Shown here: positions 18,075-26,937 of the stretch, in pieces
Layout: each line of letters starts with the position of its first letter
Numbering within the stretch: position 1 is the stretch's first letter
NCBI RefSeq assembly: GCF_009870825.1
Contig: NZ_WTWY01000007.1
Span: 270,799-334,798, forward strand
Length of the DNA stretch: 64,000 nucleotides
Reading direction: 5' to 3'
Source: Paenibacillus sp. USDA918EY
GTDB taxonomy: Bacteria > Bacillota > Bacilli > Paenibacillales > Paenibacillaceae
Translations under genes and position numbers: made by a program
The notes under the pieces: model-generated
Told to the model about the DNA's origin: nothing
Databases searched by the model: none
The model's input: only the letters and a program-made list of their open reading frames with translations

Positions 18075-19390
18075 AGCAATCCTTCCTTCATCGCTTTATA
18101 AACCAACTGCGAGAACAGGCTGTTCGACCAAGCGAACCATTTCCGCGTGAAAACGGTCGGGTCGTCGGCATGGAAACCTTCATGCATAAAGCCCGTGTCC
18201 GCATCGGTTGCTTCCAGCATCGCGATCATTTCCAGTTTTTCTTCGGCCGTTTGCGCCGTCAATCCCTGCATGGACAAAGCCATGTGCCAGATATAATCTT
18301 CCGGCGTGTGCGGGCTGCCGATGCCTTTGGCCGCTTTACCTTCGAAATAGAACGGGTTTTCCTTGCTGAGCGCAAAACGTCTCGTGTTTTGATAAATCGG
18401 ATCGTCGGCCGTCGTATAGCCCAGGTAAGGAATGGACATCAGTCCCGGCGTGCCCGCGTCATCCATCAGGCAGTAGTTGCCAAAACCGTCGGTTTCATAG
18501 GCGTAAATCGGCCCAAATTCCGGATGGCGGTAAATACCGTACAGCTGAATGCCGTGATTGACTTCGATTTCAAGCTCCTTGAGCTCTTCAAGAAGATCCA
18601 TGTCGCGGAATACCCACTCGGCAAACTCCTGCATTTGGCGCAGGGCGACCACCGCGAACATATTGCCCGGAATGTTGTAATGGAAGTCGCAGGCATCGTC
18701 GCTGGAGCGGAATCCGGACCAGATCATGCCCGTGTAATTCACCGGCATCCCCAGTCCGTTATTGCGCAGCGAATCGGTCAAAATGCCGTTGTTCCGGGTA
18801 AACCGGTAAGGCGACAGCTCGAAATGGCGCTGCTCGGTTTTGAATACGTCGACGATCTTACGCAACGCCGCTTTAAAGTTGGCATCGAAAATATCGGTAA
18901 GCTCCGTCTCTTTCCAATACAGGTAGGCCAGACGGATCACGAAGCAAAGGGAATCGATTTCAAATTTGCGTTCCCATACCCACGGCGACATCTCGGTCTT
19001 GTCGGTGGTATTCCAATGCCAGTCGTTCGCCGATTCGTTGAAGGCGTTGGCATAAGGGTCGATTTGAACGTAGTGAATGTGGCGTTTGATCAACCCACCG
19101 ATGATGCGCTGCAGATCGGCGTCATTTTTGGCAAACGGCACGTAATGAATCACTTGCTCGACGGAATCCCGCAGCCAGGAGGCCGGAATGTCGCCCGTGA
19201 TGACGAAGGTCGTTCCATCGTCCATCAGTTTCGTGGTCGTTTCCAGCGTATTCGGAAAACAGTTTTTGAACAGCTGAAGCAGCTTGGGCCGATGGGCCAG
19301 CTTTTCTTCGGCTTCTTGGATTACGTCTTGAATAGCCTGCGGCAGCTCAAGCTTAGGCATCGGTATTTTCGGAAGTCTGAATTGTTCCAA
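18071..19390 (-). CDS. GH125 exo-alpha-1,6-mannosidase
   Basis: Glycoside hydrolase family 125 (formerly DUF1237), 439 aa, cytoplasmic. Characterised members remove non-reducing-end alpha-1,6-linked mannose, as in high-mannose N-glycans. Family hallmarks seen here are TTTKLMDDGTTFVITGDIPASWLRDS, YVQIDPYANAFNESANDWHWN and NNGILTDSLRNNGLGMPVNYTGMIWSGFRSSDD. Start codon is TTG with AAAGGAG ten bases upstream. Its stop overlaps the next ATG by four bases. It lies 163 bases after the Ams1-type GH38 gene in the same direction. Confidence 0.92.
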   Translation of the reverse strand: MEQFRLPKIPMPKLELPQAIQDVIQEAEEKLAHRPKLLQLFKNCFPNTLETTTKLMDDGTTFVITGDIPASWLRDSVEQVIHYVPFAKNDADLQRIIGGLIKRHIHYVQIDPYANAFNESANDWHWNTTDKTEMSPWVWERKFEIDSLCFVIRLAYLYWKETELTDIFDANFKAALRKIVDVFKTEQRHFELSPYRFTRNNGILTDSLRNNGLGMPVNYTGMIWSGFRSSDDACDFHYNIPGNMFAVVALRQMQEFAEWVFRDMDLLEELKELEIEVNHGIQLYGIYRHPEFGPIYAYETDGFGNYCLMDDAGTPGLMSIPYLGYTTADDPIYQNTRRFALSKENPFYFEGKAAKGIGSPHTPEDYIWHMALSMQGLTAQTAEEKLEMIAMLEATDADTGFMHEGFHADDPTVFTRKWFAWSNSLFSQLVYKAMKEGLL

Positions 19391-19553
19391 TTGAAGAACG
19401 CTCCTTTATAGCTTTATGAATGAAATAGTAAGCATATTGTTTTATCGTAAATGAATCAAGTCGTAAGACCGGCATTCCCGCGATGAAGCTAAGCAAGCAC
19501 CTGCATACCCTATACGGGAACCCGGCACTGAAAAACGCTATACATCCTGTCGG

Positions 19554-22500
19554 TTACCGGAGGAGCACGGTTTTAATCTCAAACGGAGCAAAAGACAAGG
19601 TCAGGCGATCTTCCTTTCGTTCCAGCTTCTGAGCGGGCTCTTCCAGCGCATTCGAAAGGTAGGCTTCCTCGAAAGCATAAGGCCATTGCAGTTCGACCTG
19701 CTCCCGTCCGCCGGAAGATTCATAGAACCGCAGGATCAGGCCAACGCCGTCTTCGGCCGGTTTCACCGTATCCAGCACGACATGGCGGCTATCAAGGGAG
19801 ATGAGCGACTGCGCGGCAGCGCGTGTTCCCTGCTTGCCTGCTTGCAGCGGCAGCACAGGCATCTCTTGGTTCAGTTCCGCTGCATGGCGGACCGTATGGG
19901 CGTTTCTCCAGTCGCCGCTGTGCGGAAGCAGCGAATACGTAAAGTCGTGCTCGCCAAGATCGGCGGTTGCATCCGGCCATTTCGGCGCACGGAGCAGGGA
20001 CAAACGGATCGTGCTGCCCTGAACGTCATAGCCGTATTTGCAGTCGTTCAGCAGGCTGACCCCGTATCCATGCTCGGATACGTCCACGAAGCGGTGACCG
20101 CATACCTCGTATTGGGCCTGTTCCCAGCTGGTGTTGCGGTGTGTCGCCCGTTCCAGCGATCCGAACGGAATTTCATAGGTCGCCTTTTCCGTCACCACGT
20201 CGATCGGAAAACCTACTTTCAGCAGCTTGTGCGCTTCATGCCAGCTGACATGCGTTTGAAAGTCGATCCGTGGATCATGATGATAAAAAATGACGTCCTG
20301 CGTGATTTCGGATTGGCCGATCCGCCAACGGAAGCGGAGCACGTCCTTGGTACGTCCCGACAAAACCAACCGTTTCTCAAGCAGTTCAGCTTCCCCGGCC
20401 GGCTGCTGCTCGTACCGGGTATCGATATCCCATGCATCCCATAACGTCGGACGGTCATGGAAAAAGTGGAACCGGTTCGCGCTTTCGCCCGATTTGACGA
20501 TCTCCCGTCCGGACTTTTTGTCAAATAGTCTGATGATTTCGCCGCGTTCATTAAAACGGGCAATGTAATAAGATGTTTCCCATGTATCTCCGAACGTGGC
20601 CGCGTCTTCCGTTTTTTGAGAGGATGACGTGTCCGTTGCGTCCTTCAGCCATATCGTCTTATAGCCAAATGCGGGAATTTCCGGAACATGGACGGATACG
20701 CCGTGCTCGACCCGGTCGGTTTCGAGCCTTGTACCGTGTTCGTCATAAGCCTCCCATGCTCCCTGCTGCGTTTCAATGCGGATCGTGGCGCTTCGGCTCC
20801 AGCCCAAGCTGTTGAACACGGCATACGGGATTCCATCCTGCCCGGTCGTGTCGATCGCCGCAGCGATTGCCTGAACACCCTCCTGCAGCCCCGACTTCCC
20901 TTTATTGAAAATTTCTCCGTATTCTTTATCGGAGGTTTCGTACGTTTCCGTAATGGCAGAGCCCGGAATAATATCGTGGAACTGGTTCAACAGTATGAGC
21001 TTCCAGCCTTCATGAAGCTGCTGCAGCGCGGCTTCCCGCTTCGATGCGGCCATGTCCGGCTGCCCCAACGAATTCCATATTTCCGCTTCCCGGTATAACG
21101 CTTCCGCTTTCCGGTTGTTTCGTTTGTTGCGGGCATGGGTCGTATAGGTTCCCCGATGAAGTTCGAGGTACAAGTCGCCACGCCACGTCGGCAGCACGGG
21201 ATTCGCTTCGGCAATGCCCTCAAAAAACCGCGCCGCGGTGCTGTAGCGGCTTGCCGGTTGTCCAACCATCAGTTCGGAGCGGTCGATATATTCCAGCATT
21301 TCGCGGGTCACGCCGCCTCCGCCGTCTCCGTGTCCGTAGAGCAGCATCTGCTCGTTATGCCTGGATTTTTCCCGGTAAGACTGCCAATGATCGTGGATAT
21401 CCTTTGGCAGCGTATGTTCATTGACGCCATGGTTGAGGTATGACAAAATCGGCGTTCCGTCGATGCCCACCCAATGGAACAGGTCATACGGAAACAGGTT
21501 GGTGTCATTCCAGCCCAGCTTGGTCGTCATGAAATAGTCCACTTTTCCGTGCTTTAAAATTTGCGGCAGCGAGGCGCAATACCCAAACGTATCGGGCAGC
21601 CATTCGATATTCGACGTCTTGCCGAATTCCTCCTGATAGAACCGCTGTCCATATAACATTTGGCGGATCAGGGATTCGCCGCTCGGCAGATTCAGGTCGG
21701 GCTCGACCCACATGCCCCCGACGAGTTCCCAACGCCCTTCCGCTACGCGGGCCTTCACCCGCTCGAACAGCTCAGGATCGTTGTCCTTCAAAAAGGCGAA
21801 CAGAAGCGGTTGGCTTTGCGCATACCGGTACTCCGGATATTCTTCCATCAGCCTGTCCACGGTCGAAAACGTCCGGCTGGCCTTGCGCACCGTTTCCCGC
21901 ACGGGCCACAGCCAGGCGATATCGATGTGCGACTGGCCGATCATATGCTCCAGTCCTTCGGCGTTTCCGCCGATGTCCCGGACTTCCCGTCTTAACTCGG
22001 TTTCGATGTCGGCAATCCCGCTGCCTTCGCGGATCGCAGCCGCATCCAGGTTCACGTACCGGTCCATGGCCCGGTACAACGCTTCCATCAGCCTTACCCG
22101 CCGGAAGTCCTCCTGCGGCAGCAGCGCGGTGGAATCCCGAACGATCGTAACGGTATACATCAAGCTTTGTACTGCCTGATTCGGTTTGACGAGTTGGCTT
22201 ATGATCGAAGTGATCGGGGGTTGTATCACGGCCTGTTGGTTCAGCGGATCCACGGGCTCCGGCACCGGATCGAACAGCTCGATTTCCAGCTCCGGAGATT
22301 CACCGATGACGCGCGGATCCAGCGTAACGTACGTATGGTTCCGGTCCAGCCCTTGATAGGAAGCTCCATTGACGCGGAGCAATCCTTCTCCGCCCGACTT
22401 GAACACAAGGCCAAATGGATCTTGCGTCCATTCGGCCGGTAGTTGCAGCTTGGTTTTAAAAAAGTAGGTCGTCCCCTGCTTGCTCGGAAACGAGTTCAAT

Positions 22501-22649
22501 CCCTGCCCTTCCGGATAAGGGGCCGAATTCTCGTATTCGCCTGGCAGCTTATAATAAGAACGAGTAATTTCCCAGTGGCGGTACTCCATTTGCTCGAGCC
22601 ACTGGTTTTCCGACAGTTCGCGAATAAAACGTCTGATCCGTTCCATCAT
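19554..22649 (-). CDS. GH38 alpha-mannosidase, Ams1/large type
   Basis: Large GH38 alpha-mannosidase of 1031 aa with no signal peptide. An N-terminal beta-rich region (1-240) precedes the catalytic domain: zinc-site motif GQSHIDIAWLWPVRET, then WELVGGMWVEPDLNLPSGESL, and the nucleophile Asp in EWLPDTFGYCASLPQ. A later HGDGGGGVTREM and FHDIIPGSAITETYE match the family. Beta-sandwich domains fill the C-terminal part. It starts at ATG-ATG overlapping the stop of the GH3 gene, with GGGAGGA five bases upstream. It differs in architecture from the other GH38 enzyme (11659-14403), so the two probably act on different mannose linkages. Confidence 0.92.
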   Translation of the reverse strand: MMERIRRFIRELSENQWLEQMEYRHWEITRSYYKLPGEYENSAPYPEGQGLNSFPSKQGTTYFFKTKLQLPAEWTQDPFGLVFKSGGEGLLRVNGASYQGLDRNHTYVTLDPRVIGESPELEIELFDPVPEPVDPLNQQAVIQPPITSIISQLVKPNQAVQSLMYTVTIVRDSTALLPQEDFRRVRLMEALYRAMDRYVNLDAAAIREGSGIADIETELRREVRDIGGNAEGLEHMIGQSHIDIAWLWPVRETVRKASRTFSTVDRLMEEYPEYRYAQSQPLLFAFLKDNDPELFERVKARVAEGRWELVGGMWVEPDLNLPSGESLIRQMLYGQRFYQEEFGKTSNIEWLPDTFGYCASLPQILKHGKVDYFMTTKLGWNDTNLFPYDLFHWVGIDGTPILSYLNHGVNEHTLPKDIHDHWQSYREKSRHNEQMLLYGHGDGGGGVTREMLEYIDRSELMVGQPASRYSTAARFFEGIAEANPVLPTWRGDLYLELHRGTYTTHARNKRNNRKAEALYREAEIWNSLGQPDMAASKREAALQQLHEGWKLILLNQFHDIIPGSAITETYETSDKEYGEIFNKGKSGLQEGVQAIAAAIDTTGQDGIPYAVFNSLGWSRSATIRIETQQGAWEAYDEHGTRLETDRVEHGVSVHVPEIPAFGYKTIWLKDATDTSSSQKTEDAATFGDTWETSYYIARFNERGEIIRLFDKKSGREIVKSGESANRFHFFHDRPTLWDAWDIDTRYEQQPAGEAELLEKRLVLSGRTKDVLRFRWRIGQSEITQDVIFYHHDPRIDFQTHVSWHEAHKLLKVGFPIDVVTEKATYEIPFGSLERATHRNTSWEQAQYEVCGHRFVDVSEHGYGVSLLNDCKYGYDVQGSTIRLSLLRAPKWPDATADLGEHDFTYSLLPHSGDWRNAHTVRHAAELNQEMPVLPLQAGKQGTRAAAQSLISLDSRHVVLDTVKPAEDGVGLILRFYESSGGREQVELQWPYAFEEAYLSNALEEPAQKLERKEDRLTLSFAPFEIKTVLLR

Positions 22650-24949
22650 CCATCCTCCCGTACAGTCAAAGACGTACTCAGCGTATCGTTCACGTTCCTT
22701 CCGATGTGGACTTGGAACAGGCCCGGTTCAACAACGGGTTCCAGATCCCGTCCAATGTACTGCAGTTGCTCTTTTCCTATTTCAAAAGAAACCGTTTTGG
22801 TTTCTCCCGGCGCAAGCTCAACCTTGGCGAACCCTTTCAGTTCCATCAGCGGCCGGCTAGCTTTGCTGACGACATCCGAGATGTAAAGCTGAACAACCTC
22901 AGCTCCGGCCATGCTGCCGGTGTTGGTCACATCCACCGATACGATTGCCGATTCGCCCGCTCCGATGGAATCCTTGGTTATTTTCAAACGGTCATAACCG
23001 AAGGTCGTGTAGCTGAGTCCGTATCCGAACGGATACCGTGCCTTCGAGTCTTCCTCCAAATACCGCTTGCCGCGCGACCGTTTGCCGTTGTAATAGACCG
23101 GAAGCTGTCCGACATGCTTCGGAACGGACACGGTCAGCCGGCCGGAAGGATTGACGTCGCCGAATAAGATCCCTGCGACCGCATGTCCCCCTTCCTGTCC
23201 GGGGTACCATGCTTCCAAAATGGCGTCGGCATGCTCGTCGATCCACGGCTCGGCGATCGGACGCCCGTTAATGTAAACAACGATGAAGCGTTTGCCGAGC
23301 TTATGGATCTCCTGCATCAGCTCAAGCTGCACGCCGGCAAGGCCAAGCGTCATGCGATCGATCCCTTCGCCGCAATCCATGTCGTTCCATGAGTTGTCCG
23401 AAACCTTCGAAGCCCCCGTTCTCAGGTCGATGGTCCCTTCACCAAAATCGCGGGCGCTGGAACCGCCTACCACCATCACGACGGTATCCGCTTGCTTCGC
23501 GCAAGCCAGCGCGTATTCAAACCCCTCCCGGTCATCGCCTTTAATACGGCATCCCGGGGCGTAGAGCACGCGCTCAGACTCTTTCGCTAGCCTTGCCCGG
23601 ATTCCCTTCAAAACCGTCGCCACTTTTTCCGGCGGCTGCGGCGACGTGTAATCGCCCAGCTGGTTATATCCGGCGTCGGCGTTTGGTCCGATGACCGCAA
23701 TTTTGCCGCTGCGATCATCAAGCGGCAGCGCTCCGTTTTCGTTTTTAAGCAGCACGATGCCTTCCTCGGCAAGCTTGCGCGCCAAACCCACATGCTCTTC
23801 GCTGCCGATAACGCGCTCGGCCCGCTCGGGATCGACGTAAGGATTGTCAAACAAACCAAGCTTGAACTTCAGGGTCAGTACCCGAAGCACCGCGCGGTCC
23901 AATACCTCGACGTTCAGCCGGCCTTGATGAAGAGCCTCAAGCAAGTAACGCCCAAACATTTCGCCGGACATTTCCATGTCGATGCCCGCTTCAATCGCCT
24001 GAACGGATGCGTCCAGGCCATCCTCCGCCACATCATGCCCCGCAGCCAGCATGTCGATCGCCCCGCAATCGGTGATGACCAGGCCATCGAATCCCCACTG
24101 CTTCCGCAGCACTTCTTCCAGCAGCTCGGTATTGACCGTGCATGGCACGCCGTCAATCTCGTTGTAGGCGGGCATGATCGACGCCGCTCCGGCTTCGACG
24201 GCCTTTTTGAACGGATACAGGTCGACTTCCAGCAGCTCGCGCCAGCCCATATGCACCGGACCGGCGTTGCGTCCGCCCTCGGAGCTTCCGTATCCGGCAA
24301 AATGCTTCAGCGTGGCCGCTACGCTGCCGTCGCTGTCCAGACGTTCCCCTTGAAGCCCCTGAACCGCCGCGGCGGCAAACTCGCCGATCAGGTACGGGTC
24401 TTCGGAGAAACATTCCTCCGTTCGTCCCCAACGCGGATCACGCACGACGTCGAGCACCGGAGAATAAGTCACCGCTCCCCCTTGGGCGCGGGTTTCCGCT
24501 GCCACCGCGCGGCACATGTCGCGATACAGTTCCACGTTCCATGTGCTGCCTAGCAGCAGCGGCACCGGGAATACCGTGCCGTCGATCGCCATATGCCCAT
24601 GCGAGCATTCCTCCCCGATCAGGATCGGAATGCCGAGGCGCGAATGTTCCACGGCGTAGCGCTGGATTTGATTGACGGCCTCGGCTCCTTCTTTGGCCGA
24701 CAGGCCGTTTTCCAATGTGACGCCGGTCCACGGATCGGCGCGCAAAACTCCGTAGAGGGAACCTACGCCGCCGTTTTTCACCTGCTCCTTGAACGATTCC
24801 GTCAATGTCACGGCGCCGTCTTTATATTCATAGGTTTGCCAGCCGAACGGTTGCACCAGCTGGCCCACCTTTTCTTCCAAAGTCATCAGGCCTAGTAAAT
24901 GCTCGGCCCTCTTCTCAGCCGATTTCGTTTTGTCCTTATAAAGCAACAT
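22646..24949 (-). CDS. GH3 beta-glycosidase (beta-glucosidase/xylosidase type)
   Basis: Glycoside hydrolase family 3 enzyme of 767 aa, cytoplasmic. The N-terminal TIM barrel carries KHFAGYGSSEGGRN and the nucleophile Asp in LVITDCGAIDML. A GH3 C-terminal alpha/beta sandwich (about 390-610, KIAVIGPNADAG) and a fibronectin-III-like domain (about 660-760, VDVTNTGSMAGAEVVQLYI) follow. The motif order fits beta-glucosidases and beta-xylosidases rather than beta-hexosaminidases. ATG at 24949 has AGGGAG seven bases upstream; a GTG two codons earlier is also possible. It follows the sugar-permease gene by 33 bases and is translationally coupled to the GH38 gene. Confidence 0.92.
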   Translation of the reverse strand: MLLYKDKTKSAEKRAEHLLGLMTLEEKVGQLVQPFGWQTYEYKDGAVTLTESFKEQVKNGGVGSLYGVLRADPWTGVTLENGLSAKEGAEAVNQIQRYAVEHSRLGIPILIGEECSHGHMAIDGTVFPVPLLLGSTWNVELYRDMCRAVAAETRAQGGAVTYSPVLDVVRDPRWGRTEECFSEDPYLIGEFAAAAVQGLQGERLDSDGSVAATLKHFAGYGSSEGGRNAGPVHMGWRELLEVDLYPFKKAVEAGAASIMPAYNEIDGVPCTVNTELLEEVLRKQWGFDGLVITDCGAIDMLAAGHDVAEDGLDASVQAIEAGIDMEMSGEMFGRYLLEALHQGRLNVEVLDRAVLRVLTLKFKLGLFDNPYVDPERAERVIGSEEHVGLARKLAEEGIVLLKNENGALPLDDRSGKIAVIGPNADAGYNQLGDYTSPQPPEKVATVLKGIRARLAKESERVLYAPGCRIKGDDREGFEYALACAKQADTVVMVVGGSSARDFGEGTIDLRTGASKVSDNSWNDMDCGEGIDRMTLGLAGVQLELMQEIHKLGKRFIVVYINGRPIAEPWIDEHADAILEAWYPGQEGGHAVAGILFGDVNPSGRLTVSVPKHVGQLPVYYNGKRSRGKRYLEEDSKARYPFGYGLSYTTFGYDRLKITKDSIGAGESAIVSVDVTNTGSMAGAEVVQLYISDVVSKASRPLMELKGFAKVELAPGETKTVSFEIGKEQLQYIGRDLEPVVEPGLFQVHIGRNVNDTLSTSLTVREDG

Positions 24950-24982
24950 CTCCACTCTCCCTATCCGTTTATAGTGATGTTG

Positions 24983-25900
24983 TTATTCTTTTACGGCACC
25001 TACGGTCAAGCCTTGAACAAAGTAACGCTGGAAGAACGGATATGCAAAAATAATCGGCAATGTGGCCAGAACGACCATCGCCATCCGGGACGTATCCTGC
25101 GGAATCGACTGCAGCGCCGCCATGCTGAGCGAAGTATTCGCCGAGTTTTGCTGAATGAACTGAATGCTGGATTCGATCCGCATGAGCATGGATTGCAGCG
25201 GCACCAAATTCGGATTATCGATGTACAACAGGGCATTAAACCAGTCGTTCCAGTAGCCGAGCGTGCTGAACAAACCGATCGTTGCCAAACCAGGCAGGGA
25301 CAAAGGCAGCACGATGCGCAGGAAGATATAGAAATCGCCCGCACCGTCGATCCGTCCCGACTCGATAATCGCCTCAGGAACGCTTGTGCTGTAAAACGTC
25401 CGAAGAATCATGATATAGAAGGCATTCATAGCAAGCGGCAAAATAAGTGCCCATAGACTATCTTTCAGGCCAAGCAGCTGCGATACGACCATGTAAGTAG
25501 GAATCATTCCGCCGTTGAACAGCATGGTCAAAATAGCAAATATGGAGAAAAATCTGCGGTAGCGGAAGCTTTTCCGCGAAATCGCGTAAGCGTATAGCGA
25601 AATCAGGATCAAGCTGACGATCGTACCTACCACGGTCACAAGGATCGTTACCCCGTAGGAACGGAGCAGCGTATCCCCGCTTTGAAATACGAACCGGTAG
25701 GCTTCCAGGCTCCATTTGGCCGGAAACAGTCGGTAGCCGTCCGTCGCCAACGTTTTTTCATCCGTTAAAGAGATGATGACGACGAACAAAAATGGAAAGA
25801 CGCATATGAAGGCAAACAACCCCGCGATGATGTTAAGAACGACGTTCCAACCAGGGGACACATGATGAAAATCCCGTTTTTTTCTGAAGACCTTCGCCAT
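24983..25900 (-). CDS. Sugar ABC transporter permease, LplC/MalG-like
   Basis: Second membrane subunit of a CUT1-type carbohydrate importer, 305 aa with six predicted helices. It has the long-chain Paenibacillus/Bacillus LplC features NGGMIPTYMVVSQLLGLKDSLWALILP and the EAA-type loop PEAIIESGRIDGAGDFYIFLRIVLPLSLPGLAT. The C-terminus PFFQRYFVQGLTVGAVKE is typical. AAAGGAG precedes the ATG. No ATPase gene accompanies it; in Bacillus such transporters share the multitask ATPase MsmX, which would have to be encoded elsewhere. Confidence 0.94.
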   Translation of the reverse strand: MAKVFRKKRDFHHVSPGWNVVLNIIAGLFAFICVFPFLFVVIISLTDEKTLATDGYRLFPAKWSLEAYRFVFQSGDTLLRSYGVTILVTVVGTIVSLILISLYAYAISRKSFRYRRFFSIFAILTMLFNGGMIPTYMVVSQLLGLKDSLWALILPLAMNAFYIMILRTFYSTSVPEAIIESGRIDGAGDFYIFLRIVLPLSLPGLATIGLFSTLGYWNDWFNALLYIDNPNLVPLQSMLMRIESSIQFIQQNSANTSLSMAALQSIPQDTSRMAMVVLATLPIIFAYPFFQRYFVQGLTVGAVKE

Positions 25901-25924
25901 AATCTGACACTCCTTTCAAATCTT

Positions 25925-26854
25925 TTAGAACAGGGCGCTGTCTTTGTCAATTTTACGCACGACAAAGTTGGATACGATGACAAGAACAAAGCCGACGACC
26001 GATTGGTAAAGCCCTGCAGCCGTACTCATGCCGATTTCCCCTGTCGTTTTCAGACCGCGGTATACGTAAGTGTCGATTACGTTCGTCACCGAGTAAAGCG
26101 TACCGGAATCTCTCGGAACTTGATAGAACAGACCGAAGTCGGCATAGAAGATGCGGCCTACCGCAAGCAGCGTCATAATGATGATGATCGGCGAAAGCAT
26201 TGGAATCGTAATATTGCGGATTTGCTGCCATTTGCTGGCGCCGTCGATCATGGCCGCTTCGTAAAGGGATTTATCGATGCCCATAATCGAAGCCAAATAC
26301 ACGACGCTGTTGTAACCGACCGACTTCCACAAACTGACGAAGATCAATATAATAGGCCAGTATTTAGGATCCGAATACCATTGAACGGGCTCTGCGCCAA
26401 ACCAGCCTAGAATCTGGTTCAGCATGCCGCGGTCCATGCTCAGGAAGCTGAACGCAAAATAGCCGACGATGACCCAGGACAGAAAATACGGGAGGAACAT
26501 GCCGGTTTGATAAATTTTGGCCATCGTTTTGCCGACGAGCTCGGACAGCAAAACGGCCATCGCGACGGAAAGCACGAGTCCTATAAAAATAAATGCGATG
26601 TTGTACAATAACGTATTGCGCGTAATGGTGTAGGCATCGTTTGTGCTGAACAGGAACTTGAAGTTGTCCCAGCCTACCCATTTGCTGTTAAAGATGCTGG
26701 CCCAGAAGCCGTCGCGGCTAAAACGGTATTGCTTAAAAGCGACGATCGTGCCCACAAGCGGCAGATAGGAAAAGAAGAAAAACCATATCGCACCGGGCAG
26801 CACCATAAACAGCATGACTTTGTTCTTTAAGAGGTTTTTAAAAAATGCAGCCAT
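25925..26854 (-). CDS. Sugar ABC transporter permease, LplB/YteP-like
   Basis: First membrane subunit of the CUT1-type importer, 309 aa. It begins with a cytoplasmic segment, then the helix VMLFMVLPGAIWFFFF and the characteristic PLVGTIVAFKQYRF; the EAA loop is SLYEAAMIDGASKWQQIRNITIPMLSPI. GGAGGG lies ahead of the ATG. It is separated from the binding-protein gene by a terminator-like hairpin at 26883-26918 and from the second permease by 24 bases. Confidence 0.94.
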   Translation of the reverse strand: MAAFFKNLLKNKVMLFMVLPGAIWFFFFSYLPLVGTIVAFKQYRFSRDGFWASIFNSKWVGWDNFKFLFSTNDAYTITRNTLLYNIAFIFIGLVLSVAMAVLLSELVGKTMAKIYQTGMFLPYFLSWVIVGYFAFSFLSMDRGMLNQILGWFGAEPVQWYSDPKYWPIILIFVSLWKSVGYNSVVYLASIMGIDKSLYEAAMIDGASKWQQIRNITIPMLSPIIIIMTLLAVGRIFYADFGLFYQVPRDSGTLYSVTNVIDTYVYRGLKTTGEIGMSTAAGLYQSVVGFVLVIVSNFVVRKIDKDSALF

Positions 26855-26882
26855 CGTGTTCCCTCCTGAATGTTGAAAAATG

Positions 26883-26918
26883 AAAAAGGATCGGGCGATA
26901 TGATCACCCGCCCGATCC
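26883..26918 (-). terminator. Terminator-like hairpin after sugar-binding protein gene
   Basis: Ten-base perfect stem GGATCGGGCG/CGCCCGATCC (26888-26897 and 26909-26918) followed on the minus strand by five T. It stands between the binding-protein stop (26938) and the permease start (26854), so some transcripts should end here and leave the binding protein in excess. Confidence 0.75.
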
Positions 26919-26937
26919 CAAAAATGTCGTTCAATTG

